Positions 18,101 through 25,735 of a stretch of DNA of 64,000 bases are shown piece after piece (the stretch's first letter is position 1; each line of letters begins with the position of its first letter). Both the position numbers and the translations under genes were made by a program. The stretch covers positions 372,001 to 436,000 of the forward strand of contig NZ_JADJNN010000001.1 in assembly GCF_016714285.1 (NCBI RefSeq), written 5' to 3'. Source of the DNA: Nannocystis sp. (lineage in GTDB: Bacteria; Myxococcota_A; Polyangia; Nannocystales; Nannocystaceae). Under the pieces are notes generated by a model that was not told where the DNA came from, made no database searches, and saw only the letters and a list, made by a program, of their open reading frames with translations.

Positions 18101-21100
18101 CCTACCTGTTCCGCGTCGCCGACCTCTACGCCGACTATCTCAACGAGCCGGTGCAGGCGGCCCACACCTACCGCAGGATCTTGAAGATCGACCCCGACCA
18201 CCTCGGGGCGATCCACTCGATGCAGCGCGCCTTCGAGGTCGCCGGTCGCTACAAGGAGCTGGTCGACGCGCTCGAGATCGAGGCCAGCAAGACGCTGGAC
18301 AAGCAGCGCATCGTGGCCCTTCTGGGCCGCGCCGCCGACCTCCTCGACGACAAGCTCGAGGATCGCGAGGGCGCGCTCGGCCGCTACCGCCGCGCGCTGG
18401 AGCTGGACCCGAAGCACGCGCCATCGCTGGCCGGCCTCGGCCGCCTCTACCACCGCCTCGGGCGCTGGGAGGACCTCCTGGCGGTGTACGAGCGCGAGCT
18501 GGCGATCACCCCGCCGGGCCGCTCGTCGGTGGCGCTGCTGCACACGATGGGGCAGCTCAGCGAGGACAAGCTCGGCGACGACGCCCGGGCGATCGACTGC
18601 TATCGCCGCGCCATCGGCATCGACCCCAAGCACGGCCCCTCGCTGCACGGGCTCGCGCGCCTGTTGCAGGAGCGCCGCGCCTTCGCCGAGCTGGTCGAGG
18701 TCCTGGAGCTTGAGCTCAAGAGCCTGAGTGACCCGAAGTCGCGGGCGTTGCTGGCGTACCGCATCGGTCGCGCCCACGAGGAACACCTTGGCGAGCCGAA
18801 CAAGGCGATCGTCGCCTACCACAAGGCGACCGAGGCGCTGGCCGACTACCGCCCCGCGCTCGACGGCCTGGCCCGCGTGCGCGCGACTCAGGAGGCGTGG
18901 TCGGGGGTGGTCGAGGACCTGGCGCAGGAGGCCGCGACCTCGCGCGAGCCGACCCTCGCCACCGCGGCGCTGCTGCGTGCCGGCGAGATCTTCAGCGAGC
19001 AGCTCGGCCAGCCCGAGCGGGCCATCGCCGCCTATGAGCGGGTGCTCGAGCGCGAGCCCGGCAACGTGACGGCGATGCTCGCGTTGGAGCCGCTGTACCG
19101 CCAGCAAGGCCTGTGGAAGTCGCTGGTGGAGCTGTTCACGCGGCAGAGCAGGGTGCTGATCGATGACGGCGCCCGCGTGGCCTCGCTGCGCGAGGTGGCC
19201 CACCTCTACGAGAACCAGGCCGTCGGCGACGCCGACCAGCTGCGCAGCGCCTACACGGCGATCCTGCAGCGCCTGCCGAGCGACCCGATCGCCCTCGCCG
19301 CGCTCGAGCGCCTGGCCCTCGCCGCGCGCGACGATCAGCTGTTGACCCGCGTCGACGCCCAGCTCGCCAGCGGCGACGACGACCCGGGCCTGCTCGGCGC
19401 CTACTACACGCGCCTGGGCGAGACCTTGGAGCGCGCGCAGACCATGGCCTCCGCGCTCAAGGCCTATGAGATGGCACTCGCCCACGATCCCGACAGCCTC
19501 GGGGCGATGTACGGCCTGGTTCGTGTGGCCACCGCGCTCGACGATCCGCGGGCGCTGGTCGCCGCGAAGACCCGGCTGGCCACGGCGGAGCGCGGCGGAG
19601 AGGCGGCGGCCAACCTCCTCGTCGAGACGGCCAAGACCCGCCTGCAGCGCCTCGACGACGCCGAGGGGGCGACCCGCGACCTCGAGGCCGCGCTCGAGCG
19701 CTGGCCCGACCACGTCGAGGCCGCGGACATGCTCTACAAGATCCTGCTGATGCTCGACCACGGCACGCGCCTGGTCGAGAAGCTGTCGCTCGCGGCCGAG
19801 GCGGCGCGCTCCACCGAGCGATCGGGCGCGCTGTGGCTGCGCATCGCGGAGCTCTACGCCGACGAGCTCGGCAACATCGCCGGCGGCATCAGCGTGCTGC
19901 GCCGGGTCCTGCGCGACCGCCCGCAGCACGTGCCGATGCTGATGCTCCTGGCCGACCTCTACAACCGCAACCAGCAGTGGGGCGACGCGTCCGAGACCTA
20001 CAGCGAGGTCGTGCGCATGTCGAGCTCGGCCGACGCCCTGTTCAACGCCAACAACAACCTCGCGTCGATCCTCGCCGACCACCTTGGCGACCTCGCCCGC
20101 GCCCGCAGCTGCCTCGAGGCGGCGCTCACGATCCGCGCCGACGACCGCGTCACGCTGCTCAAGCTCACCGATATTCAGGCCCGGCTCGGCGACGGTCCAG
20201 CCGCCGCCGAGACGGCGCGCCGACTGCTGCGCGCCGCGACCTCGACCGAGGAGCGCGTCGCCTCGATCATCCACCTCGCGAACATCGAGCAGAACCTCGG
20301 TCATCGCCCGCAGGCGCTCGAGGCCCTGCTGAGCGCCGTGATCCTCGAGGGCCCCGACGGCAAGGCCGCCCACCGTTACAAGGGCCTGCTCGGCGACGAT
20401 GACCCGTGGGACGCCTACGAGCAGGCGATGCTGACCCACCTGCGCCAGGTCGCCGGCGACGACGCCCGCATGTGCCGCGCCTACCTCGAGCTGGCCGCCG
20501 TCCAGGCCGACTCCCTCGGCCAGCTCCAGCGCGCTCTGGCCACCCTCGAGATGGGCATCAGCGAGGTCAAGGACGACATCCCGCTGCGCGTCGAGTACGG
20601 CAACCGCCTGCGCGCCGACGGCCGCATCGCCGAGGCGATCGCCGCCTATCGCCAGCTCGTCAGCATCTATCCGGCCAACGCCGAGGGCTGGCGCGGCCTG
20701 GTCTCGGCCTACGTCGAGCGCAGCCGCATGGGCGAGGCGGGCCTCGCCCTCGCGCCGCTGTGCGTGCTCGGTGCGGCCAGCGAGTCCGACATGCGGGCGC
20801 TGACCAAGATGACCCCGAAGCCCGCCTCGGCGACGCCGGGCAGCTTCACGCCGGAGCTCCTGCGCGGGCTGTGTGATCGTGGCCCGCAGGCCGTGGTCGC
20901 GGAGAAGCTGCTGTTCGCCATCAACCAGAGCCTCGCCAAGCTCTACCTCGGCGACCTGCAGCGCTTCGGCGTCAACCCCAAGGAGAAGATCACGGCGCGC
21001 TCGGGCAACCCGCTGCGCACCTTCGTCGACCGCATCGCCGCGCTGTTCGGGATCCCCGACTACGACCTCTACGTGTTCCGCGGCGCCGGCACCGTGGCCA

Positions 21101-21654
21101 GCCTCGAGTTCGGCGCGCTGCCGGCCCTGCTGGTCCCCGCGACGGTGCTGCGCCTGCCTGAGCCGCAGCAGGCCTTCGTCCTCGCCCGCGCGCTCGCCGG
21201 GGTCCAGCGCGGCCTGCAGGCGCTCGGCCGCTTCAAGGCCTCCGAGCTGATGCTGATCCTCGCCGCCGCGGCCCGCACCGCCGCGCCCAACTACGGCAGC
21301 AACCTCGCCGACGGCGCCGCCCTCGACGACCTCCAGCGCCGCATCGTCAAGGCGATGGCCCGCAAGGACCGCCAGCTGCTCAACGACGCCTCCGCCGAGT
21401 ACAGCCAGTCGGCCCCGGTCGACTTCAACGCCTGGTACAACGACCACAAGATCTCGTCGACCCGCGCCGCCGCGGTGATCGCCGCCGACCTCCCGTCCTG
21501 CGTCGCCCTGCTGCGCCAGGAGGACCAGGCGCTGGTCTACCTCGAGGGCGAGGACCTGGTCGTCAACTCCGAGACCATCAGCGACCTGATGCGCTACTGG
21601 AGCTCCGACGCCTCGATCGAGCTGCGCCGCCGCGTCGGCATGCTGCAGGCCTGA
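15181..21654 (+). CDS. Giant TPR-repeat protein with VSGP-repeat disordered N-terminus
   Basis: 2157 residues. GTG 15181 is chosen because gagaggga sits just upstream; in-frame starts at 15139 and 15010 are less likely. Residues 1-510 are low complexity (Pro/Ala/Arg) and include 17 perfect V-S-G-P units. From about residue 515 a continuous superhelix of TPR-like helical pairs runs to about 1880, with typical units such as A-I-R-W-Y-E-A-A-L-E-L-D-P and A-I-D-C-Y-R-R-A-I-G-I-D-P. The last 280 residues form a separate, probably globular region (L-R-T-F-V-D-R-I-A-A-L-F-G-I-P, then F-V-L-A-R-A-L-A-G-V-Q-R-G-L). No signal peptide or TM is seen, so it is presumably a cytoplasmic scaffold. Divergent from the pseudokinase (217 bp between starts), which suggests joint regulation. 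Confidence 0.85.
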   Translation: MAQRDDQGPKSPPAAGLPVTTGARLPQGQGVEDDFPRDAGDLFDAIIVDDHPRPVQVPAKPPTEPSGAAPLLPPPPTAPDIDVDIDEPEPPAVTLKPRPGAPVPASLFTPGLVSGPVSGPVSGPVSGPVSGPVSGPVSGPVSGPVSGPVSGPVSGPVSGPVSGPVSGPVSGPVSGPVSGPAPGIGAMHGKPAVGSPSKPSLSAASLFSRSHDEDSGQGPASAMPSRTPPPPAAKTMAIELDPEMIPGLRGPPKPPGAPVPPALRRPEAKGPSVEEPRSLIERNAEPARPVTERAPSLGEPRAEKAASPAESSRPVTERAVVPAAVEPRRPTTPVSEPARAPAPRAEPRASDSGSRPQIDLRPAFTPPGGAAPGTPPANPSASGPGPTAGSGPAAGAPAGPGDPRTRMMGRVPPPGALRPPGAAPASGASDRSLGPGPSVPGASDRSDRSPVPASLGSLTEASPDPTRPRLRQTPGFMPAVESGRPPAAPIARGPAPSGPVTRHVSSPSLAAENPFLRYATAQVQAWEAELATQPDLFRAARLNYEIARLLEYPLGDLGQASTYFLRAHGLLPEYLPILRGARRVLLAQRNFQRALPLFDAEIRLTADPRRKAALMYAKGSLLADTMRNESEARAAYAAARELDPGNVSILKALEQIDTRIGAWEPLEKELAHIASSVEKDPKLRSALVVRRAHLFELRHKNVPVAIELLETALDLDPQAPGAFAALKRLHHGQGRWRELIAVLEREAQQINDPDLRAMAYYRVARLHSERLGNRDKAIVALERSVAENPKYRLVVEELIRQYAAADRHDAQVRTLEVLVANIDAPQERISILYQIGDLHENRLYNEDEAIRWYEAALELDPTFRPSLRALSKLYTRRKMWEPLIHMLHAEAEAADDSSRAAAALARMAEIFEVQLGDAEQAIDHHARALALQPGLAAPFKALARLYGSAGRYHELIELLERGIDEASEEDRRVAYLFRVADLYADYLNEPVQAAHTYRRILKIDPDHLGAIHSMQRAFEVAGRYKELVDALEIEASKTLDKQRIVALLGRAADLLDDKLEDREGALGRYRRALELDPKHAPSLAGLGRLYHRLGRWEDLLAVYERELAITPPGRSSVALLHTMGQLSEDKLGDDARAIDCYRRAIGIDPKHGPSLHGLARLLQERRAFAELVEVLELELKSLSDPKSRALLAYRIGRAHEEHLGEPNKAIVAYHKATEALADYRPALDGLARVRATQEAWSGVVEDLAQEAATSREPTLATAALLRAGEIFSEQLGQPERAIAAYERVLEREPGNVTAMLALEPLYRQQGLWKSLVELFTRQSRVLIDDGARVASLREVAHLYENQAVGDADQLRSAYTAILQRLPSDPIALAALERLALAARDDQLLTRVDAQLASGDDDPGLLGAYYTRLGETLERAQTMASALKAYEMALAHDPDSLGAMYGLVRVATALDDPRALVAAKTRLATAERGGEAAANLLVETAKTRLQRLDDAEGATRDLEAALERWPDHVEAADMLYKILLMLDHGTRLVEKLSLAAEAARSTERSGALWLRIAELYADELGNIAGGISVLRRVLRDRPQHVPMLMLLADLYNRNQQWGDASETYSEVVRMSSSADALFNANNNLASILADHLGDLARARSCLEAALTIRADDRVTLLKLTDIQARLGDGPAAAETARRLLRAATSTEERVASIIHLANIEQNLGHRPQALEALLSAVILEGPDGKAAHRYKGLLGDDDPWDAYEQAMLTHLRQVAGDDARMCRAYLELAAVQADSLGQLQRALATLEMGISEVKDDIPLRVEYGNRLRADGRIAEAIAAYRQLVSIYPANAEGWRGLVSAYVERSRMGEAGLALAPLCVLGAASESDMRALTKMTPKPASATPGSFTPELLRGLCDRGPQAVVAEKLLFAINQSLAKLYLGDLQRFGVNPKEKITARSGNPLRTFVDRIAALFGIPDYDLYVFRGAGTVASLEFGALPALLVPATVLRLPEPQQAFVLARALAGVQRGLQALGRFKASELMLILAAAARTAAPNYGSNLADGAALDDLQRRIVKAMARKDRQLLNDASAEYSQSAPVDFNAWYNDHKISSTRAAAVIAADLPSCVALLRQEDQALVYLEGEDLVVNSETISDLMRYWSSDASIELRRRVGMLQA
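15517..15720. repeat. 17 x 12-bp tandem repeat encoding V-S-G-P
   Basis: Seventeen uninterrupted copies of gtgtctggccc[c/g]. The only variation is at the synonymous last base. The number of copies could change by slippage without breaking the frame. Confidence 0.95.
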
Positions 21655-21743
21655 GCCGGGCGAGGGCAGGGCAGCACAGCCCCCGGAGCCCCGCAAGTTC
21701 CTGAAATTTGGACGCGCCGCGCGACTCCTCTACGAAGGGAGCC

Positions 21744-23705
21744 GTGCACCTGCGTCGACCGCTCTCCGCCCTCCTCCTCGCCGCTTGCGCCGCCTGCGGA
21801 GACGACCCGCAGGTCGAGGTCGTCACCCGCACCGGCGACGCCGCGCCGCCGGTCGCCGCCGCGGACCTCGTGACCCGCGCCCAGATGCTGCGCGCCGATC
21901 GCGAGCGTGAGGTCGGCGACCCCGCGCTCGAGGCCCTGCTCGGTGAGGTGCCGGCCGACGACGCCCCGACACCGCGACCCACCCGCATCCCCCGGGCCAG
22001 CGCGCCCGAGCTCGTCGAGGCGCCCGTGGCCGAGCCGCTGGCTGGCGTCCTTTCTGGCCTTCGGGGCATGTCTGTAGGGCCAGGTCCTGAAGGACAGCCC
22101 GCGGTCGCCTACGCCGCCGCGAGCGATCCGGAGAGCTTCGCCGCCCTGCTCGAAGCAGCCCGCAAGGCGCCGCAGGCCGAGCTGCCGGCGATCGCCGACG
22201 CGCTCGCGCGCACGCCCACTGAACTGTGGCCCGAGCTCGAGGCCCGCCTACTCGCGGCTCGCAAGGCCCGCAAGGCCGACTACAAGGCGCTGCTGGCCGG
22301 CATCGGCGGCGATGTGCCAAACCGCTACGGCCACTTCGAGCTGGCCTGGAAGCGGGCCCATGGCTTCACGGTCAAGCTCTCGGAGGACTGGTACGCCGAT
22401 CTGCTGGCGCTGCCGCCGGGCCGCGTCAGCAAGGCGCTTCGCGGCATCCACCGCGACTGTGTGGTGACGGCCGCGCTGCTGCGTGCCGCGGCGACGATCG
22501 GCCGCGAGCCCGCGCGCAGCGAGGCCGTGGTCGACGCGCTGCTGGCCGCCGCCTACTCGCACGAGGGCACCTTCCGCGACGAGGTCGGCCGGGCGATCCG
22601 TCGCCTCGGCGAGCCGGCGATCCCGGGCCTGCTGCGTCGCTCCCTGACCCCGCCGCTACCCGCCGACGAGAAGGAGGCCGCGACGGTGAAGGCCAGCGAC
22701 GCCTACCGCAAGGCCGAGTACGCCCGGGTCCAGCTCGACCGCATGGACCGGCTGCACCCGCCGAAGGCGATCGCCGCGGTCCGCGACGACCCACGCCTGC
22801 TCGCCGATCTGCTCGCCGCCTACGGCGTGGTGCGCATCGAGGAGGCCGCGGCCCCGCTGCTAGCCCACGTCGACGCGCCGATCCCCCGGGTCCGCGCGGC
22901 CGCCCGCGCCGCCTTCCTCGCCTACGTCCAGGGCCCCGCGCCCCGGGCCGAGCGCAAGACCGTGCGACTGCTGGGCGGCCGCACCACCGAGGCCCCCGCG
23001 CGGCTGACCCACCGTGACTTCGCCCGCCTGGCGATCCGCGAGCGCATCGCCGCCGAGGCGCCCGACCTGCAGGAGCCCGAGTGCAGCACGATCGCCGCCG
23101 ACGGCACCCGCGATCGCGTGTGCGAGGCCCAGCCCGAGCGGCTCGCCGTCGCCTACTTCGCTCGCATCGAGGCGGCCCGGCGCACGCGCGAGCAGGCCCA
23201 GGTCGACGACGCACTCGCCCAGCCCGATCGCGTCACCACCGTGGCGATGCTCGACGCGCTGCTGGCCGACAACCCTGAGCTCGAGATGCGGGCCCAGCTG
23301 GTGCCGAGCTACGAGGCCGCCGCCGACGAGGCCGAGGCCGCTGGCGAGCGCCGCCGGGCCGCCGGTCTGCTGCGCAAGTCGGCCGCGCTGCTCAGCGAGG
23401 CCGACCCCGGACGCAGCACGCGGCTGCGTCTGCGTGCGCTGCTCGTCGAGGCCGAGATCGACGAGCTCCCGGCGCAGGGCAGGGCGATGCTGCTGGCGAC
23501 CGCCGAGAGCCTCGCGCCTGACGACCCGTCCGTGCACGCGGCGCTGGCACGCGTCGCCGAGCGCCCCGCGACCGCCGAGGAGGCCGGCCTGCGCCGTCGC
23601 TTCGGCCTGTTGCTGCTGGCCTTCGCCTCCGGTCTGGCGATCTTGCTCGGCCTCGGCTATTTGCTGCGTGCCAGTCGGACACGCGCCGCCGCGCCAGCGA
23701 TCTGA
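21744..23705 (+). CDS. Large helical lipoprotein with C-terminal membrane helix, unknown function
   Basis: 653 residues from GTG 21744, which is preceded by aaggga. The signal peptide (L-S-A-L-L-L-A-A-C-A-A-C) has two candidate lipobox Cys residues. The body is Ala/Arg/Leu/Glu-rich and almost entirely helical, with recurrent Arg-Pro-terminated helix pairs that resemble HEAT repeats. One transmembrane helix (F-G-L-L-L-L-A-F-A-S-G-L-A-I-L-L-G-L) ends the protein, followed by a short basic tail. A lipid anchor plus a C-terminal TM would tie both ends to membrane. It follows the giant TPR gene by 89 bp and may be co-expressed. No family assigned. Confidence 0.65.
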   Translation: MHLRRPLSALLLAACAACGDDPQVEVVTRTGDAAPPVAAADLVTRAQMLRADREREVGDPALEALLGEVPADDAPTPRPTRIPRASAPELVEAPVAEPLAGVLSGLRGMSVGPGPEGQPAVAYAAASDPESFAALLEAARKAPQAELPAIADALARTPTELWPELEARLLAARKARKADYKALLAGIGGDVPNRYGHFELAWKRAHGFTVKLSEDWYADLLALPPGRVSKALRGIHRDCVVTAALLRAAATIGREPARSEAVVDALLAAAYSHEGTFRDEVGRAIRRLGEPAIPGLLRRSLTPPLPADEKEAATVKASDAYRKAEYARVQLDRMDRLHPPKAIAAVRDDPRLLADLLAAYGVVRIEEAAAPLLAHVDAPIPRVRAAARAAFLAYVQGPAPRAERKTVRLLGGRTTEAPARLTHRDFARLAIRERIAAEAPDLQEPECSTIAADGTRDRVCEAQPERLAVAYFARIEAARRTREQAQVDDALAQPDRVTTVAMLDALLADNPELEMRAQLVPSYEAAADEAEAAGERRRAAGLLRKSAALLSEADPGRSTRLRLRALLVEAEIDELPAQGRAMLLATAESLAPDDPSVHAALARVAERPATAEEAGLRRRFGLLLLAFASGLAILLGLGYLLRASRTRAAAPAI

Positions 23706-23716
23706 CCTGGCAGACA

Positions 23717-23730
23717 TGTCCCAAGGGACA
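23717..23730. repeat. Dispersed palindrome TGTCC-N4-GGACA, copy 8
   Basis: Perfect arms around caag, 12 bp after the stop codon of the lipoprotein gene; a left extension gives acatgtcc. Confidence 0.8.
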
Positions 23731-23752
23731 GCCGACGAAGCGCCCGCGGCAC

Positions 23753-23783
23753 AAACAAGAAGGGACCCGGGCAGCCGGGTCCC
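23753..23783 (-). terminator. Rho-independent terminator of the Cys-rich lipoprotein gene
   Basis: Perfect 9-bp stem (23762-23770 with 23775-23783), 4-nt loop, followed on the minus strand by ttcttgttt. It lies 24 bp after the minus-strand stop. Confidence 0.8.
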
Positions 23784-23807
23784 CAAGCACGACCAACTCG
23801 TCCGGCC

Positions 23808-24131
23808 TCAGGGGCGCAGATCGGCGTCGGTGCACTCCTTGTTCTCGGGCTGCACACAATCCTCGACCTTCCCGGCCTGGAGGCGGAACTTGCCGTCGCT
23901 CTTGTTCTCCTCGCACGGGGCCGTGGCGGCGCAGGTGTAGTAATCCTCGCAGTCCGGCTCGATGTTGTCGCAGAGGTTGAAGCCGTAGACCGGAGGCGGA
24001 TCGCCGTTCAGGTCCTCGCACGCGTTACGGGCGTCCACGAAGGACTCACACGCGTCCTTCAGAGAGTTGTTGCAGGCGCCGCCGAGGGCGGCCGAGCCAA
24101 CGAACGCGACAAGGAACAGCAGCTTCTTCAC
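23808..24131 (-). CDS. Small Cys-rich lipoprotein (paralogue A)
   Basis: 107 residues from GTG 24131. The signal peptide K-K-L-L-F-L-V-A-F-V-G-S-A-A-L-G-G-A-C carries a lipobox (G-G-A-C). The mature part has nine further cysteines in the pattern A-C-E-S, A-C-E-D-L, L-C-D-N, D-C-E-D-Y-Y-T-C, P-C-E, D-C-V and E-C-T, which should form disulphides outside the cell. It shares this plan with the next minus-strand gene: V-A-F-V signal, A-C-E-x-(F/Y)-V, (N/S)-G-D-P, L-C-D, C-(E/K)-(D/E)-Y. The two are tandem paralogues. Function unknown. Confidence 0.7.
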   Translation of the reverse strand: MKKLLFLVAFVGSAALGGACNNSLKDACESFVDARNACEDLNGDPPPVYGFNLCDNIEPDCEDYYTCAATAPCEENKSDGKFRLQAGKVEDCVQPENKECTDADLRP

Positions 24132-24211
24132 GGGAGCGTCTCGCTTTCTCGGGGGACGGACGCTCCCTTGGTAGCATCTTTGCCCGCGCCTCGGCTAGCC
24201 CCCCGGGGCCC

Positions 24212-24288
24212 AGATCCGGTGCAGATCCGGCGCTGGTCCGGCCGAGGTCCGATCGCCGACCGAGTGCCGACCGAGTGCCGACCTGCCG
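24212..24288. repeat. Intergenic 11-bp period array (7 units)
   Basis: Seven consecutive 11-mers without gaps: two agatccgg-type, two (a/t)ggtccg-type, then two identical ccgaccgagtg units and a variant. It lies between the two Cys-rich paralogues. Confidence 0.85.
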
Positions 24289-24298
24289 GCGGATGCGG

Positions 24299-24598
24299 TC
24301 AGGAGGCCGGCACGCACTCGGTGCCCTCGGGCATCGTGCACGCCTTGGACTCGAGCCGGAACACGCCGCCTGACTCCTTGCACTCCGCCTTCGCCGCGCA
24401 GCTGAAGTACTCCTTGCACTCGACGGCCACGTCGTCGCACAAGCCGTCGAGCTCGTCCTTCGGGTCGCCGCTCATCAGGGCGCAGGCCTGGGCGGCGCTG
24501 ACGTAGTCCTCGCAGGCCTCCTGCTCGGGCGGCTTGCAGCCCAGGGCGCTCACGAGGGTCGAGACGACGAACGCGACGACGAGGTGAAGGGGCTTCAT
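24299..24598 (-). CDS. Small Cys-rich lipoprotein (paralogue B)
   Basis: 99 residues. The signal peptide L-H-L-V-V-A-F-V-V-S-T-L-V-S-A-L-G-C has a lipobox (A-L-G-C). The mature domain repeats the pattern of paralogue A: Q-E-A-C-E-D-Y-V, Q-A-C-A-L-M, S-G-D-P-K, L-C-D-D, E-C-K-E-Y-F-S-C-A-A-K-A-E-C, A-C-T and E-C-V. Duplication within the lineage is likely. An 11-bp repeat array lies just after its stop. No function can be assigned; such Cys-rich lipoproteins are common in myxobacteria and are often surface-exposed. Confidence 0.7.
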   Translation of the reverse strand: MKPLHLVVAFVVSTLVSALGCKPPEQEACEDYVSAAQACALMSGDPKDELDGLCDDVAVECKEYFSCAAKAECKESGGVFRLESKACTMPEGTECVPAS

Positions 24599-24715
24599 GG
24601 GTGCTCTCGGTCGTACACCTTTGCCGCCGCGGCCGCCAGAGCCAAGCCACCCCCAGACCCAGCCAGACCCGGCCCGATGACGATCTGGCGCGCGCTGGCG
24701 GCCTTCCCCACACAC

Positions 24716-24743
24716 AAAAACCGCGGCCGTTCGCGCCGCGGTT
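24716..24743 (-). terminator. Rho-independent terminator of the 24846-25565 gene
   Basis: Nine-bp perfect stem (24719-24727 with 24735-24743), 7-nt loop, then five U on the minus-strand transcript. It lies about 100 bp after that gene's stop. Confidence 0.8.
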
Positions 24744-24845
24744 GGGGTGGCCAGACTTCGCGTGACCGGCAGACAGGCGAGGGGTGCCCGGGGGACGGGC
24801 GCCCACCTTGGCGGGCCGTTTCGCTCCGGCCCGGCCGCCGATCGT

Positions 24846-25565
24846 CTACTTGCCGCGGTTCTTCGCCGCGTCCTTGTTGACCTTCTCGATCAGCGCCTTC
24901 TGCTCCTCTTCCTGGCGCAGGATCTCGAGCGGGTGCCAGGCGGCGCCGGGCGGCGCGACCCACGACTCAACGCCGGTCTCCGGGTCCTTCGCCTTGTAGG
25001 CCACGAAGTCGAGGAGCCCGCGCGCGTCGGCGAAGCCGCTGTCGGAGAAGCGCTTGAACTTCCCCTTGAAGGTGTACTGCTGGCCCTTGGCGAGCATGAC
25101 GCTCGGGACCTTCTCCCAGCGCTTCACGTCGTACTCCGGGATCGTGAAGGCGTAGTTGACCACCATCATCGCCCGCTTCTTGCCCTTATCGTCGGGCTTG
25201 TCAGTGATCCACACGTGCGGCTGCTTGCCGGGCGGACACTGCTCACCCTCGGGGCACACCGGCGGCTCGTAGATGTCCTGCACGAAGCCACGGACCTCGA
25301 TCTCGACGCCCGCCTCGCCTTGCTTGACGTTCTCGTCGAGCGCCTTGCGCAGGCCGTAGACCGACCACGCGCCGTCGTCTGCCTTCTCCGGGACCTTGCC
25401 CTCGTCGAAGTCGGGCGGAGGCGGGAGCTCCACCTTCACGTTGTCCGCGGCGTTGGGCGCGTCTTCCTCGCCCGACTTTTTGACCTTGGGTGCCTCCTTG
25501 CCGCAGCCCGCGAGGCTGAGACAAAAAAACGCAGTGAGCAGAGAGATGGAAGAAGTGCGCGTCAT
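24846..25565 (-). CDS. Lipoprotein of unknown function
   Basis: 239 residues. Signal peptide S-S-I-S-L-L-T-A-F-F-C-L-S-L-A-G-C with a clear lipobox (L-A-G-C). A charged linker with P-P-P-P-D-F-D is followed by a compact domain: W-S-V-Y-G-L-R-K-A-L, V-E-I-E-V-R-G-F-V-Q-D-I-Y, a C-P-E-G-E-Q-C-P-P-G-K Cys loop, then H-V-W-I-T-D, M-M-V-V-N-Y-A-F and Y-T-F-K-G-K-F-K-R-F. The alternating strands suggest an OB-like barrel, a fold also found in small bacterial lipoproteins that bind nucleic acid or sugar. The C-terminal helix is Lys/Glu-rich. The start at 25565 is set by the signal peptide. Confidence 0.7.
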   Translation of the reverse strand: MTRTSSISLLTAFFCLSLAGCGKEAPKVKKSGEEDAPNAADNVKVELPPPPDFDEGKVPEKADDGAWSVYGLRKALDENVKQGEAGVEIEVRGFVQDIYEPPVCPEGEQCPPGKQPHVWITDKPDDKGKKRAMMVVNYAFTIPEYDVKRWEKVPSVMLAKGQQYTFKGKFKRFSDSGFADARGLLDFVAYKAKDPETGVESWVAPPGAAWHPLEILRQEEEQKALIEKVNKDAAKNRGK

Positions 25566-25735
25566 CGCCAGCGTTGACCTCCAAGCTCTCCAAGGCGGAG
25601 AGCCGTTCGCATGGAGCCTGTAACACGCGCGCAAGCGGGTTTTCAAGTGCCCGGGAAACGCGATAAGGGATCGGCATGCCGCCGCGGCGCGGTTCCTGCC
25701 CGAGAAGGCCGGGCTGGACCCCACCCGCCACCATC

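Noticed and set aside
16903..21696. A 1597-residue open frame antisense to the TPR gene
   Set aside because: It is the mirror frame of a GC-rich gene, Arg/Ala/Gly-biased, without motifs. The same applies to long antisense frames at 1021-3000, 36118-38868, 38517-40859, 30319-32829, 53957-57037 and 57253-59586.
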